Shown one piece after another: positions 26,149 through 34,233 of a DNA stretch of 64,000 nucleotides; the stretch's first letter is position 1; each line of letters opens with the position of its first letter. Under the pieces are notes generated by a model, which saw nothing but the letters and a program-made list of their open reading frames with translations, was not told the DNA's origin and searched no databases. The stretch is from Lachnospiraceae bacterium (GTDB lineage: Bacteria > Bacillota > Clostridia > Lachnospirales > Lachnospiraceae), in assembly GCA_017405805.1 (NCBI GenBank), contig JAFQZU010000035.1, positions 62,001 to 126,000 on the forward strand. Direction: 5' to 3'. The position numbers and the translations under genes were made by a program.

Positions 26149-26922
26149 ATGCTGCCCAAAAGCACACAGTACCGAAAACAACGAAACCTCGCCTGGCTCC
26201 TCTATCTCCTCGTTTCTCTCCTTCTATTTTATCTCACAGGGCGTGCGCCGGAAGGAAGCAACCTGTATATTTTAGGAACACTTCCCATTCTGGCCCTTTT
26301 TCCCATGATCATTTATACCTGTGTTTTGACGCATAGAGCACGTGTCGAAGACCATAGAGAGTTCACGGAAGAGATGAAACGCCGCAATGTGACAGCCGAA
26401 TCCGTCAGCCGTTTTCTCACCGACAAGACGATCAAAGGCGCCAAAAATGCCTGGGCAGAGGATGTCCTTTTCTGGATCTTCGGGGTCCCGGCAATTGGCA
26501 TGGGAGTGTTTATTCTGTTCCTGATGGATGATACCTCTCTTGCGACCCGCACCATGGGCTCCATCGGTTATCTTGCCATGGCTTATGTTTTTATCTACCT
26601 TCTGCTGAACAGCAAAAAGCAGAGAAAGCTCGCCAACCTGTACGCACTTTTGTTTGCCGCTTCCACGCAGCCCGAGTACACTTTTCCCGAGCTGGCCTCT
26701 TCAGCCAGCCGCCAAAATGCGGGACCGGAAGTGGCCCGACTGGTGGATCGGAACTACATGATGAATCTCGAAGTCGAGCCGAGGGAAGATCGTGTCCGAA
26801 TCGTCGGCTTCCGCAGGGTTCCAAAGAATGCCTATGTATGCAGCAACTGCGGCGGAGCCTCGTCCATCCCTGTCGGAGCCGCCAAAATCTGCTACTACTG
26901 CGGCAGGCCGCTGCACAATTAA
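26149..26922 (+). CDS. Multi-pass membrane protein with C-terminal zinc ribbon
   Basis: A 257-residue protein with four predicted helices (about 15-33, 41-59, 105-127 and 139-156), a winged-helix-like segment (about 170-225), and a C-terminal zinc ribbon CSNC..14..CYYC. ATG 26149 has AAGGA eight bases upstream; another ATG three codons earlier overlaps that site. It is followed 16 bases later by a smaller paralog with the same order of membrane part, winged-helix-like part and zinc ribbon. No family recognised. It lies directly downstream of palindromic array family II. Confidence 0.7.
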   Translation: MLPKSTQYRKQRNLAWLLYLLVSLLLFYLTGRAPEGSNLYILGTLPILALFPMIIYTCVLTHRARVEDHREFTEEMKRRNVTAESVSRFLTDKTIKGAKNAWAEDVLFWIFGVPAIGMGVFILFLMDDTSLATRTMGSIGYLAMAYVFIYLLLNSKKQRKLANLYALLFAASTQPEYTFPELASSASRQNAGPEVARLVDRNYMMNLEVEPREDRVRIVGFRRVPKNAYVCSNCGGASSIPVGAAKICYYCGRPLHN

Positions 26923-26938
26923 TTCAGGGAGGTGCACA

Positions 26939-27520
26939 ATGGAAAAATATCTCGGAGAAATCGGTTCTTCCTACAGCCGCAAAACCATGCAGCTCCTCAC
27001 CCCCCTGTACGTTCTTTTCTTCCTGGCCGCGCTCTCCCTGCTCCTGCAGGCTTTTGCTGAAATCTCCTCAGGCAGAAATCTGAGCGGAGAATATGCTCCT
27101 CTGGGTGCTGCAGATTACTTGGCCCTTGTGTTTGCCATCGTACTGGCGGGCGCCATGTTCTATGTCCTTTGGTACCTGCGCACTAACCGCCGCTGCGGAG
27201 ACCTTGCGCCCCGCCTCGCCCGCTTCATGGCGATGAGCACCAATGAATATGTTCCCATTCGGGTCATTGCAGAGATCCTGCGCGTGAAACCGGAGGAGAC
27301 CGTGCCGCTACTGAGAAGCATGCTCAAACGCAAATATATCCGCAATCTTGAGATCACTCCTGATGGCGGACAGATCAGAATCCTGCAATATCACAGGATT
27401 TACGTATTCGAAGTCTACTGCAAGAACTGCGGGGCTACGTACACGCAAACCTCCGAGGATGACTATATTTGCCAATACTGTGAGCATCCCGTAGTGCGCA
27501 TCACCCCCAATGGCCGGTGA
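26939..27520 (+). CDS. Two-helix membrane protein with winged-helix-like segment and zinc ribbon
   Basis: A 193-residue paralog of the preceding gene: helices at about 19-40 and 60-80, a winged-helix-like segment (about 98-155, YVPIRVIAEILRVKPEETV.. MLKRKYIRNLEI), and a zinc ribbon CKNC..13..CQYC near the end. The start is set by GGGAGG seven bases upstream. The arrangement resembles PCI- or wHTH-plus-ribbon modules that read out an assembly or bind nucleic acid, but no function can be assigned. Confidence 0.7.
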   Translation: MEKYLGEIGSSYSRKTMQLLTPLYVLFFLAALSLLLQAFAEISSGRNLSGEYAPLGAADYLALVFAIVLAGAMFYVLWYLRTNRRCGDLAPRLARFMAMSTNEYVPIRVIAEILRVKPEETVPLLRSMLKRKYIRNLEITPDGGQIRILQYHRIYVFEVYCKNCGATYTQTSEDDYICQYCEHPVVRITPNGR

Positions 27521-27706
27521 GTCACTGCACCTGAGTCACTTGGTCAGTGGATTTTTTTTACATTTTCATGATAGACTAAATGGTAGCGAACGGGGATATC
27601 AGTGGTGACACAATCTATATCGGGAGAGAAACACCATGGACGAAGTTGATCGTACTTTTTCAGAAATGTAATAGATCATAGAAATGCTCGTGGCGAGAGG
27701 TACATC
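27521..27706 (+). other. Intergenic region with weak terminator and possible 11-codon leader ORF
   Basis: TGAGTCACT occurs twice at the left end. CACT-TGGTC-AGTG is followed by a run of eight T (about 27551-27558), which may terminate the zinc-ribbon gene pair. At 27636-27671 a frame of 11 codons (MDEVDRTFSEM) has GGGAGAG upstream; it could be a leader peptide of the next gene or chance. The base composition is visibly more AT-rich from here to about 29.2 kb. Confidence 0.35.
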
Positions 27707-28039
27707 ATGTTTGAAATAGTATTTATAATAATTCTGGCGGTATTTGCCATCGGCGGGATCTGGGCATTCGTGGTTACGAAAAAAGTAATAAAAGAAGGAT
27801 GCGAAACCGACGCCGTAGTCTCGCGTGTTGATCTGCAAGAATGGGGCGGAGGAATCGGAGACAACTGGGCTGGTAACAATGTAACGGAAAACTATTATGT
27901 CACTTTTACGAATCAGGAAGGACAAACTGTTGAGGCACTGCTCAGCAATCCAGGGGATCATTCTTTTAAAGTAGAAAAAGTCAGGGTGAAATATCTTCCG
28001 GGCCGGGAGGATTATCCGGTACTGGTGAAAATTCTCTGA
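27707..28039 (+). CDS. Small membrane-anchored protein (DUF3592-like)
   Basis: A 110-residue protein: one N-terminal helix (about 3-24), a charged segment, then a beta-rich domain with TENYYVTFTNQEGQTVEALL and VRVKYLPGREDYPVLV, the pattern of DUF3592-type domains. GAGAGG precedes the ATG. It lies 57 bases upstream of the HipA-like kinase gene, perhaps on the same transcript. Function unknown. Confidence 0.65.
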   Translation: MFEIVFIIILAVFAIGGIWAFVVTKKVIKEGCETDAVVSRVDLQEWGGGIGDNWAGNNVTENYYVTFTNQEGQTVEALLSNPGDHSFKVEKVRVKYLPGREDYPVLVKIL

Positions 28040-28096
28040 GCAAGTACTGTCTCAATCAGCGAAATGCAACGCAGGAACTGAAAGAAGGGGAACAGT

Positions 28097-29242
28097 ATGA
28101 ATTATATTCTAAAACACTTTGATACACCTCTGATCAGGTTTCATGCATCTGAGGATACAAATGATCCTAAGATCACAATTCAGTGGATCAATGAAGAAAA
28201 ACGATATTTGTTACCCCTGGATCTGGGCAAACCTTCTGAAGAACGAATCAGTAAGTGGCTTCAGAGAAGAACGATTCCAAAAAACAGGGCGTTTGTGAGA
28301 GACTTTCTTGCCAGATGCGGACTGAGTATTAACAGACCAATGAGTATCATTTCCGTAAGCAAAGGTCTTTCGCTGAATGACTGCTATTGGATCGTTGACG
28401 AAGGTTTCACGGGGCTGTTTGATCAGTGTAATCTCTATGAAAACAGATTGAGCCGAATCCTTGCTAATATAGCATTTACCGGCTATGGAAGCAGTATCAG
28501 GAGTTCACTGGCATCCAGTCCGGAATTCACCACAAATGGTATGCTGCCTAAATGCTGGCGTCGCTTGTCAGGAAAAGTATTTCTCTATAAAGGTGGAACT
28601 AGCGGTTCGTCAAATGCTGGTAATGAACCGTACTCAGAGTTCTATGCTTCGCAGGTCGCTGAGGCGATGAAGATCAATGCAATTCCTTACGGACTTGTAA
28701 AATGGAAAGGAATTCTTTGCTCCACATGCGAATTATTTACGAGCAAGGATATTTCATACATTCCGATTGGAAGAATCGTGACAAAAGGAGGATTGGAGGC
28801 AGTCGCTGAATATTACCGTTCTTTGGGACCGGCTTTTGAAAAATCGTTTAGGGATATGCTGGTTTTTGACGCAGTAGTGTGCAACACGGACCGCCATTTC
28901 GGCAATTTCGGTCTGCTGGTTGACAGCGCCACGAACCAGATAACAGCACCGGCACCACTGTTTGATCATGGAAACTCACTTTTTAACTATGCCGGGCCGG
29001 ATTTCCTTCGTTCAGCGGAATCGCTTGATGCATATGTGAAGACGCTGCAGCCTTGTGTCTACGATGACTTCGTTGCAACTGCAGCATCTTATATGGACGA
29101 TGAAAACAGGGAGCAGCTGCGGCATCTATTAACATTCCAATTCAGGAAACACAGCAGGTACAACCTGCCTGCAAAGGATCTCAAATTGATAGAAGACCAC
29201 GTGCGGAAAAGGGCACGGCTGCTCTTAGAGTTCAGAAAATAA
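28097..29242 (+). CDS. HipA-like serine/threonine kinase without HipB partner
   Basis: A 381-residue protein. The C-terminal half fits the HipA/CtkA kinase fold: a Lys in VFLYKGG (165), catalytic loop NTDRHFGNFG (Asp265, Asn270), and metal-binding FDHG (Asp290). The N-terminal about 140 residues are unrecognised and could replace the HipA N1 domain. No HipB-type repressor is adjacent. Base composition is more AT-rich than in flanking genes, suggesting transfer. HipA kinases phosphorylate targets such as tRNA synthetases or elongation factors; the target here is unknown. Confidence 0.75.
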   Translation: MNYILKHFDTPLIRFHASEDTNDPKITIQWINEEKRYLLPLDLGKPSEERISKWLQRRTIPKNRAFVRDFLARCGLSINRPMSIISVSKGLSLNDCYWIVDEGFTGLFDQCNLYENRLSRILANIAFTGYGSSIRSSLASSPEFTTNGMLPKCWRRLSGKVFLYKGGTSGSSNAGNEPYSEFYASQVAEAMKINAIPYGLVKWKGILCSTCELFTSKDISYIPIGRIVTKGGLEAVAEYYRSLGPAFEKSFRDMLVFDAVVCNTDRHFGNFGLLVDSATNQITAPAPLFDHGNSLFNYAGPDFLRSAESLDAYVKTLQPCVYDDFVATAASYMDDENREQLRHLLTFQFRKHSRYNLPAKDLKLIEDHVRKRARLLLEFRK

Positions 29243-29272
29243 TGCGCATGAAGGGAATCTTCAGGTTCCTCC

Positions 29273-29749
29273 TCAAGCCTCATTAACAAGCTTCCCTGTC
29301 ATATGCTCCGGCTCAAGGGCAAAGACAAGCACGTTCGGCCCGGAGTGTACTAACTCATGTTCGATATAGGCTTCATCTTTTGTGAATTTGTAGCTGAGGC
29401 GGCGGCTGATCTCCAGCGCCTTCTCGTGATCCTCTACGAACCGGATCCGCCCGAATACGATCACGCTCTTAATATTGAAGGCCCACTCGCCCTCTCTTCG
29501 AAAACCCTGGTCATAGACGCAAAAAGAAGCCTTGTCACAGGCGCGCAGGGCGTCGATTTTGTGCCCTTTTTTCCCGCTGTGAAAATAGATCTTTCCGTCC
29601 CGCTCATCATAGTAATGATTGATCGGCAAGCCGTAAGGATAGCCCTCGTCTCCGATCACAGAGAGAACTCCCCTGGGCTCCCTTTTAAGGATCTCAATAC
29701 ACTCTTCCTTCGATATCGCCTGTTTTTTCCTTACCAATTCCCTGAACAT
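29273..29749 (-). CDS. Pyridoxamine 5'-phosphate oxidase-like flavoprotein (NimA-type)
   Basis: A 158-residue FMN split-barrel protein: GVLSVIGDEGYPYGLPINHYYD, KIYFHSGKKGHKIDAL and SVIVFGRIRFVED are the usual strands, with the NimA-like HSGxxGHK stretch. Relatives include nitroimidazole reductases and general flavin proteins. It is convergent with the HipA-like gene (30 bases apart) and lies just inside the right copy of palindromic array family II. Confidence 0.87.
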   Translation of the reverse strand: MFRELVRKKQAISKEECIEILKREPRGVLSVIGDEGYPYGLPINHYYDERDGKIYFHSGKKGHKIDALRACDKASFCVYDQGFRREGEWAFNIKSVIVFGRIRFVEDHEKALEISRRLSYKFTKDEAYIEHELVHSGPNVLVFALEPEHMTGKLVNEA

Positions 29750-29780
29750 ACTCTTAATTCCTTCTATTCAAACTTCATTT

Positions 29781-30043
29781 AAGTAACCCGCAGGCCTTCT
29801 CTGCCTTCACGGCAGGAGCCGTATATAAGTAACCCGCAGGGCCTTTCTGTCTTTCGCGGCAGGGACCGTATATAAGTAACCCGCAGGGCCTTTTCACGCC
29901 CATAGGGGCGTGAACGAGCGAGTATAGGCGAGCGTGCCCAAGGGTACTTATATACGGTCCCTGCCTCAACACACGATAGTGCCCAAGGGTACTTATATAC
30001 GGCTTCGGCCCTGCAACGCATCAAGGCGCCCAAGGGTTACTTC
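29781..30043 (-). repeat. Palindromic repeat array, family II, copy 2 (minus orientation)
   Basis: Right-arm-type units begin at 29781 and 29827 (46 and 47 bases), then comes a central palindrome with perfect 21-bp arms (29858-29878 and 29945-29965, core CCGTATATAAGTA). Left-arm-type units follow at 29940 and 29985 and a partial one at 30032. The 66-base loop has the same inner hairpin as copy 1 (29893-29914) and shares 63 identical bases with its reverse complement. The last partial unit overlaps the thioesterase stop codon. Confidence 0.9.
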
Positions 30044-30479
30044 ACCCCTGCGGCTTTCCTATGCAGAACATCGTAATCGTCGTCCTGCTCAACTCCTTCC
30101 CCACCTCATCCTTGATACTGATATCCATAACCACCGTAGTCCGGCCCCTTCTCACTACGATCCCTTCCCCGTAGATCTTCCCGGAACTGGCCGCCCGCAG
30201 ATAGTGGATCTCCCCGTCCAGCGTCATGTACTGCCGCCCGTCGGCACGGGAGAGCAGCCCTGCCACCGTGTCGGCAATCGTATACAGCACACCGCCGTGC
30301 GCCGTCCCGTGCGGGTTCTTCTGTTCATCCCTGAGCTTCATGCTGACGATGCAGTGATCCACGGTCAGCTGCTCCACCTCGATCCCGTTGAAGATCATAT
30401 AGGGATTTTTGGCCGCCTGGTCCATGGCAAACGCGATGCCCGGATCGTTAAGATTGATATCCTTCTCGATAATGTTCAT
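30042..30479 (-). CDS. PaaI-family hotdog thioesterase
   Basis: A 145-residue hotdog-fold acyl-CoA thioesterase. The family block NPHGTAHGGVLYTIADTVAG has the HGG motif and acidic catalytic region. The ATG at 30479 is preceded by GAGGAGAG; an in-frame ATG at 30503 is less well placed. Its final codons (Gly-Lys-Pro-Gln-Gly) and stop read into palindromic array family II copy 2, so the 3' end may have been reshaped by the repeat. Confidence 0.85.
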   Translation of the reverse strand: MNIIEKDINLNDPGIAFAMDQAAKNPYMIFNGIEVEQLTVDHCIVSMKLRDEQKNPHGTAHGGVLYTIADTVAGLLSRADGRQYMTLDGEIHYLRAASSGKIYGEGIVVRRGRTTVVMDISIKDEVGKELSRTTITMFCIGKPQG

Positions 30480-30530
30480 GATGCGATCTCTCCTCAGCTG
30501 CACTCCTATTGCTTCACTCTTTGCGCCATT

Positions 30531-30660
30531 GTCGAATATGTGCCACAGACATCAAACTGGTACATTTAGTCGAATATATGTGCCGCAGGACTTTAAACGA
30601 AGTGGTCCAAGGCACATATATTCGACGTACTAACAGTGGTCCAAGGCACATATATTCGAC
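30531..30660 (-). repeat. Palindromic repeat array, family I, copy 2 (minus orientation)
   Basis: Arms GTCGAATATATGTGCC (30569-30584) and its complement (30611-30626) form a perfect 16-bp stem with a 26-base loop. The loop's reverse complement matches the family I copy 1 loop in 24 of 26 positions. Extra arms lie at 30531 (one, shortened) and 30645-30660. The two stem differences from copy 1 (T-A to A-T at arm positions 5 and 11) are compensated in both arms. It ends 15 bases before the ABC exporter stop. Confidence 0.9.
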
Positions 30661-30675
30661 GTATTGACCCTGTTA

Positions 30676-32796
30676 TCAGAAGGGCCACATAGCTCTTCTC
30701 TCCGCTTCCTCCTCCGCCTCGTCGTAGGTCGTCTGCTCTACGCGCTCGCGAAAATACTCTTCCCTCTGCTTCCGCCGCAGCTCCCGCTCGGCAAGGTCCT
30801 CCGGCGTGGGCCGGCCCAGGCCCTGCTCCCGGCGCATCTGCCAGAAGGCCTCGTCCCGGTTTTCCCAGACATCGGCGCCGATCTTCCGGTCCCCCGGCCA
30901 CCCGCTGCCGGCATGCGCCCCTTCTGCGTCCTCGCCGCCGCGGATCCGGTCCGCCTCTCCTGCCATGGCGCCCTTGAACTGGGTCTCATAGAGTTCCTCG
31001 TACACGCCGCCGGCGTTCACAAGCTCCTTATGGGTGCCGCGCTCCGCGATCCTGCCGTCCTTTACCACCAGGATCTCGTCCGCCGCGAGGATGGTGGAGA
31101 GCCTGTGGGCGATCAGGATGCTGGTCCTGGATGCCACGAGCGGGTCGATGGCGTCCTGGATCTTCTTTTCCGAGATCGAATCCAGGGCTGAAGTAGCCTC
31201 GTCAAAAATCAGCAGCGCAGGGTCCTTGAGCAGCACTCTGGCGATGGAGATGCGCTGCTTTTCCCCGCCGGAGAGCTTGAGCCCGCGGTTGCCCACCATG
31301 GTATCCAGTCCCTTTTCCTGTTTTTTGACGAAGTCATATACGTTGGCCTTCTCCAAGGCCTCGATCAGCTCCTCTTCCGTGGCTTCCGGTTTGACGTAAA
31401 GCAGGTTGTCGCGGATGGTCCCGTTGAAGAGATAGGTGTCCTGGGTCACGACGCCGATATTGCCGCGCAAAAAGGCCAGATCCAGCTTCCGCACGTCCGT
31501 CCCGTCAAAAGTGACCGTCCCGTCCCACACATCATACAGCCGGGGGATCAGGTTGATAATCGTACTTTTCCCGGAGCCGGAAGGACCGACGATCGCGATG
31601 CTGTGGCCGCTGTCGAGCCTGAAGCTCACGTCGTGCAGGATCTGCCGCTCCTTCTCGTAGCCGAAATTCACGTGGGAAAATTCCACATTTCCGTACGCCT
31701 TGTCCGGCCGCACGGGATCCGTCGGCTGCTCGATTTCCGCCGGCATGTCAAAATACTCGAATATGCGCGTGAACATGGCCATCGCACGGATCCAGTCCAC
31801 CTGAATGTTGAGGAGCGAGTTGACCGGCCCGTACATCCTTCCCAAAAGCGCCACCAGCACCGTGATATCGCCCACGGTCAGGTCCGCGTCATACCGCATC
31901 ATCAGGATGCCGCCCACCAGATACAGCAGCATGGGGCCGACGCTGGTGATGGTCGTCAGCACCACGCGGAACCATCTGCCCGCCATGCTCTCCCGGATAT
32001 TGAGGCGGATCAGGCGCCGGTTGGCTTCCTCATAGCGCCGGTACTCATAGTCCTCGCGGCAGAAGAGCTTGACCAGCATCTGGCCGCTGACGGACATGGT
32101 CTCGTTCAGGATCCCGTTGATCTCGTCGTTGCACTCCTGCGCCTCCCTGGTCAGGGTCCAGCGGGTGCGGCCGGCCTTTCTGGTCGGGATGGTGAAGAGC
32201 GGGACGATCACGATCCCCACCGTCGCCAGTACCCAGTTTTTCCGGTACATCGCGATCAGGGCGACGATCAGTGTGATGGAGTTGGACAGGATGCTGGTAA
32301 AGGTCCCCGTGATGATATTCTCCACGCCGGAGATATCGCTGGTCATCCTGGTGATGATATCGCCCTGGTTGTTGGACGTAAAGAAGCGCTGCGACATGCT
32401 CTGCAGATGGCTGTACATCTTGTTGCGCATGTCAAAAGTGATGTGCTGGGCGATCCAGGTGTTGAGATAGCTCTCCAGGACGCCGATGAGATTGGATCCT
32501 GCCGTCACGCAAAGAGAGAGCACAATGAGAAAGACCAGCCGGTTGAAATCCCGGCCGATCAGTCCCTCGTCAAGGATCCGCCCTGTCAGGACAGACGGCA
32601 TGATCCCCAGTATCGATGATATGATAATGCAGCCCAGCGCAATGAGGAGCTGTTTCCAATAGGGCTGAAGCCATGAGAAGATACGGCGTAAAAGCTCCGG
32701 CGTCACCTTCGGCTGGTTCTTTTTTTCCTCCTCTGACAGGAAATTCCTCCCTGCCCCGTGAAAACCCATCCCTCCGTGCGGTCCTCCTGGCGGCAT
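30676..32796 (-). CDS. ABC exporter, fused permease and ATPase
   Basis: A 706-residue half-transporter. The transmembrane domain (about 40-340, six helices) is followed by an ATPase with Walker A GPSGSGKST, Q-loop VVTQDTYLF, signature LSGGEKQR, Walker B LLIFDEATSAL and H-loop AHRLST. A charged C-terminal extension of about 100 residues (EREERR-rich) follows the ATPase and is unusual. The N-terminus is Gly/Pro/His-rich. It acts probably as a homodimer; substrate unknown. Last gene of the 52.3-30.7 kb run. Confidence 0.93.
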   Translation of the reverse strand: MPPGGPHGGMGFHGAGRNFLSEEEKKNQPKVTPELLRRIFSWLQPYWKQLLIALGCIIISSILGIMPSVLTGRILDEGLIGRDFNRLVFLIVLSLCVTAGSNLIGVLESYLNTWIAQHITFDMRNKMYSHLQSMSQRFFTSNNQGDIITRMTSDISGVENIITGTFTSILSNSITLIVALIAMYRKNWVLATVGIVIVPLFTIPTRKAGRTRWTLTREAQECNDEINGILNETMSVSGQMLVKLFCREDYEYRRYEEANRRLIRLNIRESMAGRWFRVVLTTITSVGPMLLYLVGGILMMRYDADLTVGDITVLVALLGRMYGPVNSLLNIQVDWIRAMAMFTRIFEYFDMPAEIEQPTDPVRPDKAYGNVEFSHVNFGYEKERQILHDVSFRLDSGHSIAIVGPSGSGKSTIINLIPRLYDVWDGTVTFDGTDVRKLDLAFLRGNIGVVTQDTYLFNGTIRDNLLYVKPEATEEELIEALEKANVYDFVKKQEKGLDTMVGNRGLKLSGGEKQRISIARVLLKDPALLIFDEATSALDSISEKKIQDAIDPLVASRTSILIAHRLSTILAADEILVVKDGRIAERGTHKELVNAGGVYEELYETQFKGAMAGEADRIRGGEDAEGAHAGSGWPGDRKIGADVWENRDEAFWQMRREQGLGRPTPEDLAERELRRKQREEYFRERVEQTTYDEAEEEAERRAMWPF

Positions 32797-32820
32797 ATGC
32801 GCTTCCTCCCGTCCTTTCGA

Positions 32821-34221
32821 TCACTTATAAGATTTTCGTTCTCTGGTACTTCCGATGCCCATCTCTTCCCTGTATTTTGCCACGGTCCTTCTTGAGATCG
32901 GGATCCCCTGCTCCTGCAGCATGTCACACAGCTTCTGGTCGCTGCGCGGCTTGCAGGAATCCTCTTCGTCGATCAGCTGCCGCAGGGCTGCCTTGATCTT
33001 TCTCGTGGCGATCTGCTCCTCGTCCTCTCCCTGCCCGATGGCGGCGGAGAAGAAATAGTTGAGCGGGAAGATCCCCCACGTACACTGCAGATATTTGTCC
33101 CGGACCGCGCGGCTCACCGTGGATTCGTGCACGCCCATGATCTGGGCGGCGTCCTTCATGCGGAAGGGGCGGATGGCGCTCTCGCCATGCATAAAGAAGT
33201 CTCTTTGCTGCTCCAGAAGGCACTTGGCCAGCTCCATGAGCGTAGAACTGCGCCGCTGGATATGGCCCTGCGTCTGTTCCAGCTGTTTGAACTTCTCGTT
33301 GAGGTATTCCTTGACCTCTTTCTCACAGTCTGACCGCATCAGCTGCAGGTAGAAGCGGTTTACATGGATCTCGGGATAACTGTAATTATTGAGGAGGATC
33401 TCGAAGTGGTCCTCGAAGCGCACGATCGTGATGTCCGGCGTAACGTAGCGGAGCGTCTCCCCGGTATCAAACCCCTGTGAAGGGATCGGATTGAGCTCCC
33501 GGATCCGGTCCACTGCCTCGATGATCCGGTCGAGCGGCTTGTCCAGGGCTTCGGCGATCGAAGGAAGGCGGTTTTTGCCGAGCTGTTCCAGATGATCCTC
33601 TATGATCTCGCGCTCCACGATCCAGGTATCGTCCTCGGGATCGCGGTAGGAGGCGTCGAGTTTTTTGTCGATCTGCTTGAGGAGGCATTCCTTTGGCCCG
33701 GCGGCGCATACGCCGTCCGGTTCCAGGTCCCGCATGATGTCCAGATAGGATTCCGCCTCTTCCTCCGAAATGTTAAAAGTCCGGGCCAGGTCCCCCACGG
33801 GCATCGTAAAAAAGCCGCGCTCATCCAGAGATTCGATGATATAGTCAAAGACCTCCATCTCCTGGGGTGAGTAGTGGCCGCTCAGCAGCTGCAGATGCAG
33901 CACGTCGCCCAGGGTCTCTGTCCTGTGCCCGCCGATATTGTTGAGAAATCCCGTGTCCTCTTCATCTTCCTTGTCATACCGGTAGAAGGCGCGGTTCTGC
34001 TCATCCAGTCCCGCCAGCCACTCCAGTTTCCGAAGACGCAGTTCACTTTCGTCGCGGGGCAGTTCCTGGGCGATCTCCACCATGGGGTTCTCCAGGGCAA
34101 GATCCTTGATATAGTCGGTGAGCTCCTGGGAATTCATCTGCAGGATCTCCACCGACTGAATCATCTGGTGAGAAAGGATCTGTACCTGTTTCTGGTTTTG
34201 TACTACACGAATGGAACTCAT
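32821..34221 (-). CDS. rpoN: RNA polymerase sigma-54 factor
   Basis: A 466-residue sigma-54. Region I is Gln/Leu-rich (QILSHQMIQSVEILQMNSQEL), the core-binding region spans about 90-300, a helix-turn-helix contains MKDAAQIMGVHESTVSRAVRD, and the RpoN box is SRRTVAKYREEM near the end. It requires enhancer-binding activators; none is encoded in this window. Located 12 bases after the PPK2 gene. Confidence 0.96.
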   Translation of the reverse strand: MSSIRVVQNQKQVQILSHQMIQSVEILQMNSQELTDYIKDLALENPMVEIAQELPRDESELRLRKLEWLAGLDEQNRAFYRYDKEDEEDTGFLNNIGGHRTETLGDVLHLQLLSGHYSPQEMEVFDYIIESLDERGFFTMPVGDLARTFNISEEEAESYLDIMRDLEPDGVCAAGPKECLLKQIDKKLDASYRDPEDDTWIVEREIIEDHLEQLGKNRLPSIAEALDKPLDRIIEAVDRIRELNPIPSQGFDTGETLRYVTPDITIVRFEDHFEILLNNYSYPEIHVNRFYLQLMRSDCEKEVKEYLNEKFKQLEQTQGHIQRRSSTLMELAKCLLEQQRDFFMHGESAIRPFRMKDAAQIMGVHESTVSRAVRDKYLQCTWGIFPLNYFFSAAIGQGEDEEQIATRKIKAALRQLIDEEDSCKPRSDQKLCDMLQEQGIPISRRTVAKYREEMGIGSTRERKSYK

Positions 34222-34233
34222 GCATTTCCTCGT

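Noticed and set aside
28040..28096. A HipB-like antitoxin gene before the HipA-like kinase
   Set aside because: The gap is 57 bases and the preceding gene is a membrane-anchored beta-rich protein without a helix-turn-helix.
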